Source: an uncultured Granulosicoccaceae bacterium
GTDB lineage: Bacteria > Pseudomonadota > Gammaproteobacteria > Granulosicoccales > Granulosicoccaceae
Direction of reading: 5' to 3'
NCBI GenBank assembly: GCA_937922945.1
Contig: CAKZUP010000011.1
Span: forward strand, 1 to 37,353
Length of the DNA: 37,353 bases
Under the pieces are notes generated by a model. It worked only from the letters and a program-made list of their open reading frames with translations. It was not told the origin of the DNA and did no database searches. Of this stretch, positions 32,287 to 37,353 are shown piece by piece. Every line of letters starts with the position of its first letter. The first letter of the stretch is position 1. Position numbers and translations under genes: made by a program.

Positions 32287-32667
32287 ATGCCACACATTGA
32301 ATTAACCTATTCCGCCAATCTGGAGGAAACCATCGAAATCGGACAACTATGTGATGCTTTGCGGCGTGCATGCATCGAATCGGACGTTGCACCGGTGGCG
32401 GGCATTCGAGTTCGAGCATTCAAGTGCGATCACTATTCCATTGCCGATGGCGATACGAAACACGGCTATATCGACATTTCCATTCGATTGCGAGAGGGCC
32501 GATCAGATGACGTTAAACAATCACTCACCGCTGGCCTGTTTCAGACTGCCGAGCAGTTTTTAGCCAGCGCATTCGAAGAGCACTCCATCGCCTTGTCAAT
32601 GGAAACTCGGGATATAGACGCATCACTGAGCCCGAAAACAGGAAGCATTCGCCGATTCCTGAACTAG
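32287..32667 (+). CDS. 5-carboxymethyl-2-hydroxymuconate isomerase-like tautomerase
   Basis: 126 residues, the length of HpaF-type isomerases, with N-terminal MPHIELTYSANL giving the catalytic Pro after Met removal. Other family blocks: VRAFKCDHYSIADGDTKHGY and IDISIRLREGRSDDVKQSLT. These small trimeric tautomerase-fold enzymes isomerise the ring-cleavage product of homoprotocatechuate. None of the other homoprotocatechuate genes is present, so the role here may differ. The next gene starts two bases after the stop. Upstream lies the 109-bp inverted-repeat element, so the leader of this transcript may be highly structured. Confidence 0.85.
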   Translation: MPHIELTYSANLEETIEIGQLCDALRRACIESDVAPVAGIRVRAFKCDHYSIADGDTKHGYIDISIRLREGRSDDVKQSLTAGLFQTAEQFLASAFEEHSIALSMETRDIDASLSPKTGSIRRFLN

Positions 32668-32669
32668 AC

Positions 32670-34169
32670 GTGAACGTACTTCAATACCAACGGTTAAAAA
32701 AACAGAATAATCTGTGGCTTGGCTGCAGCTTGTTGCTGCCAGCCTTGCTACTTGTGTGGCCAAACGTGCTTTCTGCTCATGCATCAGAGCAGGCATTTGT
32801 ATTGTTACTCCCCACTGGGGTATACATCACCTCTGGCGTATTGGCTGTGATATTGACCATTGTATTACTCGCGTTTTTGCCAGTCGATTGGAGTCATCGT
32901 TTCCTCTCATCAAAACCGCTGGCACGCCACGCTACATCTGACAAACCGGTGGAACATCCACGCCGCACAACAGAGCTATCCCAATTTTCGTTGAAAGATG
33001 CAACCAGCGTAGCTTCAACGGCGTTTCTATTATTACTACTACTACTTGGCTTCTACGGCTCACATGATCCGCTGGAGAACCCGTTACCACTATTTATCTG
33101 GACGTTGTGGTGGATAGGTTTTGTGCTTATACAAGGCGTGTTTGGCAACCTCTGGGCATGGGTCAATCCATGGACGGGCGCATACAAACTGCTTTCACTT
33201 AAACGCCTACACATACCGACATTCACTATTCCACATAAATGCGGCGTTTGGCCTGGCGTGGTTGGCTTGATGTTGTTCATGATGTTTGCATTGGCCGATA
33301 TTGCACCCGATGCACCTTCGCGTCTGGCGATCATTGTCGGGCTTTACTGGCTTACCATTTTTATCGGGCTATACCTTTTTGGCGAACGCTGGCTACAACA
33401 CGCCGAGTGCTTCACGATACTGCTGAACCGCTATTCACAGCTTGCCCTCTTTGCAAGAATACAAGGTATGTCCACAATCGGATTTCCAGGTTGGCAAACA
33501 CTGATCAAACCGGCAACGACCGTCAGCGGTGCCGTGTTCATTCTGGTTTTACTTGGAACCGGTAGCTTCGATGGATTCAATGAGACGTTTTACTGGCTCG
33601 ATATTATTGGTGTTAATCCGCTTGAGTTTCCAGGGCGTTCGGCGGTTATCGTACCCACGGTCGTTGGTTTAATCGGCGCGAATGTTTTACTGGTCGCCAT
33701 CTATGCGGTGTGTGTTTATCTGGGATTGATGCTGGCGACGAAAAACAGCGTTAATAATGAATGCCCAAGTTTTCATCGTGCATTTTGCCATCTCGCTATT
33801 GCCATCCTGCCAATCGCATTTGCGTATCACTTTGCACACTTTTTAACAGCATTTATGGTTAACGCCCAATATGCACTTGCAGCGGCATCCGACCCGCTAG
33901 ACTCGGGCGCGGATTGGCTTGGATTGGGAACCTTCTACGTCACCACCGGCTTCATGAATTCCCATCACACGGTTGAGGCGATTTGGCTCACGCAAGCGCT
34001 AGCCGTAGTATTCGGGCATGTTTTATCCGTTCTCATTGCCCACGCACTTGCATTAAATTTGTTTGCCAGCGCGCGGCAAGCTATCATGAGCCAGATACCG
34101 CTGGCCGTTTTCATGGTGGCGTACACGTTTATTGGCCTTTGGCTATTGGCAGCCCCACGCGGCGCCTAG
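32670..34169 (+). CDS. Polytopic membrane protein, fenitrothion hydrolase (FedA)-like family
   Basis: 499 residues from GTG 32670, two bases after the tautomerase stop. About 11-12 membrane helices. Segments I associate with proteins annotated as fenitrothion hydrolase: FGNLWAWVNPWTGAYKLLSL, GERWLQHAECFTILLNRYSQ, GTGSFDGFNETFYW, IAFAYHFAHFLTAFMVNAQY, ASDPLDSGADWLG, VVFGHVLSVLIAHALAL and a terminal YTFIGLWLLAAP. Conserved His and Asp residues within or near helices suggest a membrane-embedded active or metal site. The natural substrate is unknown; the pesticide activity is known for few members. The family match is from memory, so treat it as moderate. Confidence 0.65.
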   Translation: MNVLQYQRLKKQNNLWLGCSLLLPALLLVWPNVLSAHASEQAFVLLLPTGVYITSGVLAVILTIVLLAFLPVDWSHRFLSSKPLARHATSDKPVEHPRRTTELSQFSLKDATSVASTAFLLLLLLLGFYGSHDPLENPLPLFIWTLWWIGFVLIQGVFGNLWAWVNPWTGAYKLLSLKRLHIPTFTIPHKCGVWPGVVGLMLFMMFALADIAPDAPSRLAIIVGLYWLTIFIGLYLFGERWLQHAECFTILLNRYSQLALFARIQGMSTIGFPGWQTLIKPATTVSGAVFILVLLGTGSFDGFNETFYWLDIIGVNPLEFPGRSAVIVPTVVGLIGANVLLVAIYAVCVYLGLMLATKNSVNNECPSFHRAFCHLAIAILPIAFAYHFAHFLTAFMVNAQYALAAASDPLDSGADWLGLGTFYVTTGFMNSHHTVEAIWLTQALAVVFGHVLSVLIAHALALNLFASARQAIMSQIPLAVFMVAYTFIGLWLLAAPRGA

Positions 34170-34250
34170 AGTGGCTGCTGGCGAACACGAGACGAAGATA
34201 AAGACGAAGGCAGCTTGGTTGAAGCTTTTAGTTAACGCGAGGAATAGCAA

Positions 34251-35600
34251 ATGACAGACCATAAAGAAAAATCACCAGAAGCAACGTTAATTGACCCAGC
34301 GAATACCGCTGATGCTTCAAGCAAAATAAGCCGTAGAACGGCGCTTAAAACGTTGGCCGTTGGCGCGGGTGCTGTTGCTGCTACCGGAACACTGCCAGGC
34401 CTTTTGGGCCCTGCTCAAGCGCAAAGTGCCGAGCCCATCAGAATCGGGTTTCAAGTACACCGCACCGGCATTGGTGCAGCCTATGGTCGCTGGTATGACC
34501 GCACCACCGAAGCGGTTGTCAAACGCATAAACGCTGAAGGCGGCATCAATGGGCGCCCTATAGAAATTGTTGCAGAAGACGATGGAACCGATCCAAAACG
34601 TGGAGCTGAAGTGGTTGAGAAATTTGCCAGCCAACACAAGTGCGACTTGGCCTTCGGCACTCTGTTCAGCCATGTTGTGTTTGGCTCTGCGCCACGAGCA
34701 GGCGAACTCAAAATTCCGTACTTTGTTGTCTCTGAAGGACACCATGTTGCCAGCGGAAAACTTAATCGCTACACATTACAACCGGGCATCACCGACGTTA
34801 AAAGCCAGGTGGAAGCCATGGCGCCGTTTATTTCAGAGAACCTTGGTAAGAAAGTCACCATGATTTATCCCGATTTCGCTTTCGGTCACGATCATCGGGA
34901 CTATTTCAGCCTGGCTTTCGAGAATCAGGGTGGCGAAATTCTGGAGAAGATCGCGATACCGCCAACCGAAACATCGTTCACTAAGTACTTCCCAAAAATT
35001 CCGCGCGACACAGAGGTCATCTACCACGTTATGGTTGGTCCTGCCGTGCTAACGTTTGTTAAAGAGTTGGGTGAATTTTTCGGCGCCAGCAAGCCTGAAA
35101 TTTTTGGCTTTATCGATAGCCTTGAAGCGGTCGACTTGGCCAGCCCCGGATTGGAATTTCTGGAAGGCACCTATTTCTGGGAAGGCAACCCGCGCTATGC
35201 GCAAGAAGACCAATCTGAATTCGATAAAGTGTATCGCGAAGCGGTTGGTGTCGACGCCAACGGCGCATCCATTAGCGACTCTAAAGATGTTTCTACTTAC
35301 GCACATATGTTTGGCTGTTGGGAAACGCTGTATGTAGTTAAAGCCGGGATGGAAGCCGCTGGCTATAAAGGCGTAGAAGATAGGCAAAAACTCATTGAAG
35401 CGGTTGAGTCGATGTCGGCAATGCCACATTCTTTTGAACACCCGCAGGGTGCAAAAATATTTAACGGCAAAACTCATCAAACCTTCGGCCATCAATACAT
35501 TTCGAAAGTCGAAGGCGGCAAACTCATGGTGGTACACACAACTTCCATTGAAGACACCATGTATGAAGATGAGGTTGACTACACCAAGCAAGCCTTTTAG
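34251..35600 (+). CDS. Branched-chain amino acid/amide-type ABC substrate-binding protein with Tat signal
   Basis: 449 residues. After a hydrophilic ~27-residue lead comes a twin-arginine signal, SRRTALKTLAVGAGAVAATG, with cleavage near AQA-QSAEP. The mature part is a LivJ/AmiC-like periplasmic binding fold: IRIGFQVHRTGIGAAYGRWY, INAEGGINGRPIEIVAEDDG, KVTMIYPDFAFGHDHRDYF. Tat export implies folding in the cytoplasm, which is less usual for this class. AGGAA upstream of the ATG supports the start. The adjacent LivH and LivM permease genes complete the system, with ATPases presumably beyond the window. The ligand may be an amino acid, amide or urea-like compound or an aromatic acid. Confidence 0.9.
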   Translation: MTDHKEKSPEATLIDPANTADASSKISRRTALKTLAVGAGAVAATGTLPGLLGPAQAQSAEPIRIGFQVHRTGIGAAYGRWYDRTTEAVVKRINAEGGINGRPIEIVAEDDGTDPKRGAEVVEKFASQHKCDLAFGTLFSHVVFGSAPRAGELKIPYFVVSEGHHVASGKLNRYTLQPGITDVKSQVEAMAPFISENLGKKVTMIYPDFAFGHDHRDYFSLAFENQGGEILEKIAIPPTETSFTKYFPKIPRDTEVIYHVMVGPAVLTFVKELGEFFGASKPEIFGFIDSLEAVDLASPGLEFLEGTYFWEGNPRYAQEDQSEFDKVYREAVGVDANGASISDSKDVSTYAHMFGCWETLYVVKAGMEAAGYKGVEDRQKLIEAVESMSAMPHSFEHPQGAKIFNGKTHQTFGHQYISKVEGGKLMVVHTTSIEDTMYEDEVDYTKQAF

Positions 35601-35660
35601 TTCTTTTTTGGCCTTATACATCAATCGCAAAGCGCGTTGGTGTGTACACACGATTGCAAT

Positions 35661-35691
35661 AAGCACTCAGTACGTTTGGTATTGAGTGCTT
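35661..35691 (+). promoter_or_regulatory. Intercistronic hairpin between binding protein and LivH
   Basis: AAGCACTCA (35661-35669) pairs with TGAGTGCTT (35683-35691), extended by an inner TAC/GTA. No T-run follows, so it more likely protects the upstream mRNA or attenuates than terminates. A 12-bp palindrome GTGTGTACACAC (35640-35651) precedes it. Confidence 0.5.
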
Positions 35692-35725
35692 GGCTAACGA
35701 CACTATCGAATTCTAACGACGAATA

Positions 35726-36652
35726 ATGGAATTTGGACCCTATCTCTTTATCGCCACATTGGAAGGGGCGATTACGGCTGCCGTGCTTGCGCTTACTGCG
35801 GTTGGTTTAAGCATCGTGTTCGGCATCATGCGCGTGGTAAACGTTGCGCACGGCGAATTTTTCATGCTGGGTGCGGTTATCGCGTGGTGGATAACCAGCC
35901 TGATTGGTGGCCACCCGGCGCTCGGTTTTATTGTGGCACTGATCGTTGCACCAATTCTGGTCGGGTTGCTCGCGATTGTTTGTGACCACCTGGTTCTGCG
36001 CAGAATCAATTACGACCCAGAACGCACCATCGTCGCAACCATTGGTTTGTTGTATGTCATCCAACAAACCACATTAATGACCTTCGGCCCCGAAGCTCGC
36101 CCAATTGAAGCACCCTTTAACAAACGCATCGCCCTACCCTGGTTTGAATATGGTGAAAGCGGCTTTGCGCTCACATGGCCTTGGGGTTTAAGCACGACAA
36201 CCTATAAGTTGGCCGTAATCGGTGCTGCCGTATTCATTTTGCTTTTGCTTTGGGTGCTAATGACACGAACCCGTTTAGGCTTAATTATGCGTGCCACACA
36301 GCTAGACAGTGAGATGGCTCAGGCGCATGCCATACCCGTGAATAAAGTGTATGCATTGGTGTTTGGTCTTGGCGCTGGCCTGGCAGCGTTAGGCGCTGTG
36401 CTTGTGGTTCCCATACAGCAAGCCCACTACCTGATGGGTGGTGACCCGTTACTTCTGTCCTTTATCGTTGTGATTATCGGTGGTTTGGGTAGTGTGCCGG
36501 GTACCATATTGGCTGCCGTGCTGATCGGTTTAAGCGATGGGATTATTTCCGTGTTCTTCACACCCACGCTTGCCAAAATCATTGCAACGCTTGCTGTGGC
36601 TTTTGTGCTGGTATTCAGACCACAAGGCCTGTTCGGGAAGGCTGAACAATGA
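35726..36652 (+). CDS. Branched-chain amino acid-type ABC permease, LivH family
   Basis: 308 residues, about eight membrane helices: AVLALTAVGLSIVFGIMRVV, NVAHGEFFMLGAVIAWW, the family block MRATQLDSEMAQAHAIPVNK followed by VYALVFGLGAGLAALGAVLV, and FIVVIIGGLGSVPGT near the end. The HGEF and GGLGS(V)PG signatures are standard. The stop overlaps the start of the LivM gene (ATGA). It forms the inner-membrane channel with LivM for the ligand caught by the preceding Tat-exported binding protein. Confidence 0.95.
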   Translation: MEFGPYLFIATLEGAITAAVLALTAVGLSIVFGIMRVVNVAHGEFFMLGAVIAWWITSLIGGHPALGFIVALIVAPILVGLLAIVCDHLVLRRINYDPERTIVATIGLLYVIQQTTLMTFGPEARPIEAPFNKRIALPWFEYGESGFALTWPWGLSTTTYKLAVIGAAVFILLLLWVLMTRTRLGLIMRATQLDSEMAQAHAIPVNKVYALVFGLGAGLAALGAVLVVPIQQAHYLMGGDPLLLSFIVVIIGGLGSVPGTILAAVLIGLSDGIISVFFTPTLAKIIATLAVAFVLVFRPQGLFGKAEQ

Positions 36653-37353
36653 GCGTATCGGTTCGCAGCTTCCTGTTGCACGTGCTTGTTCTATGCGCCT
36701 TGGCAGGATCGTTTTTCGTTCTCAGCGAATACCACAGCGGCAACCTTGCTCGTATTATGGTGTTAGCGGTGTACGCTATGGGTTATAACGTGCTATTCGG
36801 TTACACAGGCCTACTAAGCCTTGGGCACGCGCTGTTTTTTGCAACCGGCATGTATGGCTTGGGTTTATCCATTGAACATTTTGGACTGTCTGCCAGTCCG
36901 GCCATGCTTGTCGGCCTGCTATGCGCGCTTATTGTGTCAGCCATTATCGGGTTTCTGGCACTCAGAACGTCCGGGGTGGCGTTTATGATTGTCACATTGA
37001 TGTTTGCACAAGCCGGATATTTAACTATTTTATTGGCCGGTAAGTACACTCGTGGTGATGAAGGCTTTGTTATAAAACAAGCCGACCGGTTCGTTGCCGG
37101 AATCGATCTATCACAACCTCAGAATCGATTCTTCGCGGCATTGGTGCTATTTTCTGTGTGTTTTTTGTTTATTGCATGGCTAGTACAAACGCGTTTCGGT
37201 AAAACGCTAGTTGCAATTCGGGAGAACCCGGAACGAGCACGCATGTTGGGTTATGACATTCAACGTCATAAGCTTATTGCCGTGATTATTTCGGGCACCT
37301 TGGCGGGCGCTGCCGGTGCTGCTTACGCGTTACTGTTTGGCTATGCCGGAGCC
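36649..37353 (+). CDS. Branched-chain amino acid-type ABC permease, LivM family (partial, runs off right edge)
   Basis: 235 codons are visible without a stop. Motifs: YAMGYNVLFGYTGLLSLGHA (family signature GYTGLLSLGHALFF), LRTSGVAFMIVTLMFAQAGY, and the cytoplasmic coupling loop TRFGKTLVAIRENPERARML followed by GYDIQRHKLIAVIISG. The start overlaps LivH by four bases. LivG and LivF ATPase genes are expected just outside the window. Confidence 0.93.
   Translation, partial: MSVSVRSFLLHVLVLCALAGSFFVLSEYHSGNLARIMVLAVYAMGYNVLFGYTGLLSLGHALFFATGMYGLGLSIEHFGLSASPAMLVGLLCALIVSAIIGFLALRTSGVAFMIVTLMFAQAGYLTILLAGKYTRGDEGFVIKQADRFVAGIDLSQPQNRFFAALVLFSVCFLFIAWLVQTRFGKTLVAIRENPERARMLGYDIQRHKLIAVIISGTLAGAAGAAYALLFGYAGA

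Overview
The window looks like a chromosomal segment of a Gram-negative, probably marine, gammaproteobacterium. The grounds are a FadL-type outer-membrane channel paired with a VolA-like surface lipase, several lipobox lipoproteins, Tat signals, a GH16 polysaccharidase, many ABC uptake systems and moderate GC. A Granulosicoccus-like lineage is only a guess. There are no rRNA, tRNA, CRISPR, phage or transposase genes.

Layout. 1-2183 (-): partial fused membrane/spermidine-synthase-like protein. 2503-2967 (+): small exported protein. 3092-14313 (-): a tightly packed 11-gene catabolic operon. It starts from a promoter with a perfect 16-bp LacI-type operator (14403-14418) and runs: substrate-binding protein, two permeases, ATPase, SnoaL-like protein, HisD-family dehydrogenase, SDR, LacI regulator, double SnoaL protein, bicupin, MetE-core protein. 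Its substrate is not evident; this is the best candidate for an undescribed pathway. 14580-17071 (+): rhodanese and a GH16 lipoprotein. 17212-22431 (-): cobQ, uraD and the L-threonate/D-erythronate genes otnI, otnK and ltnD. 22602-23141 (+): small SpoT/MESH1-like HD hydrolase. 23177-23926 (-): MTA/SAH nucleosidase. 24379-27880 (+): fadL-like and volA-like pair, followed by a strong double-hairpin terminator. 28059-29240 (+): AGE-family sugar epimerase. 29277-31183 (-): lipoprotein and trypsin-like protease, translationally coupled. 31184-32286: gene-poor stretch with one or two small ORFs and several inverted repeats, including a 109-bp element with perfect 24-bp arms. 32287-37353 (+): a tautomerase, a FedA-like polytopic membrane protein and a branched-chain amino acid-type ABC transporter that runs off the right edge.

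How the genes work together. The LacI operon couples sugar-type ABC import to two oxidation steps (SDR, HisD-type) and further steps by SnoaL, cupin and MetE-like proteins. ltnD-otnK-otnI carry out oxidation, isomerisation and phosphorylation of four-carbon sugar acids, but the OtnC partner is absent here. VolA and FadL would release and import fatty acids from lysophospholipids.

A recurrent oddity is short (12-15 bp) tandem duplications placed at or just past stop codons (rhodanese, otnI, otnK). They look like slippage products.
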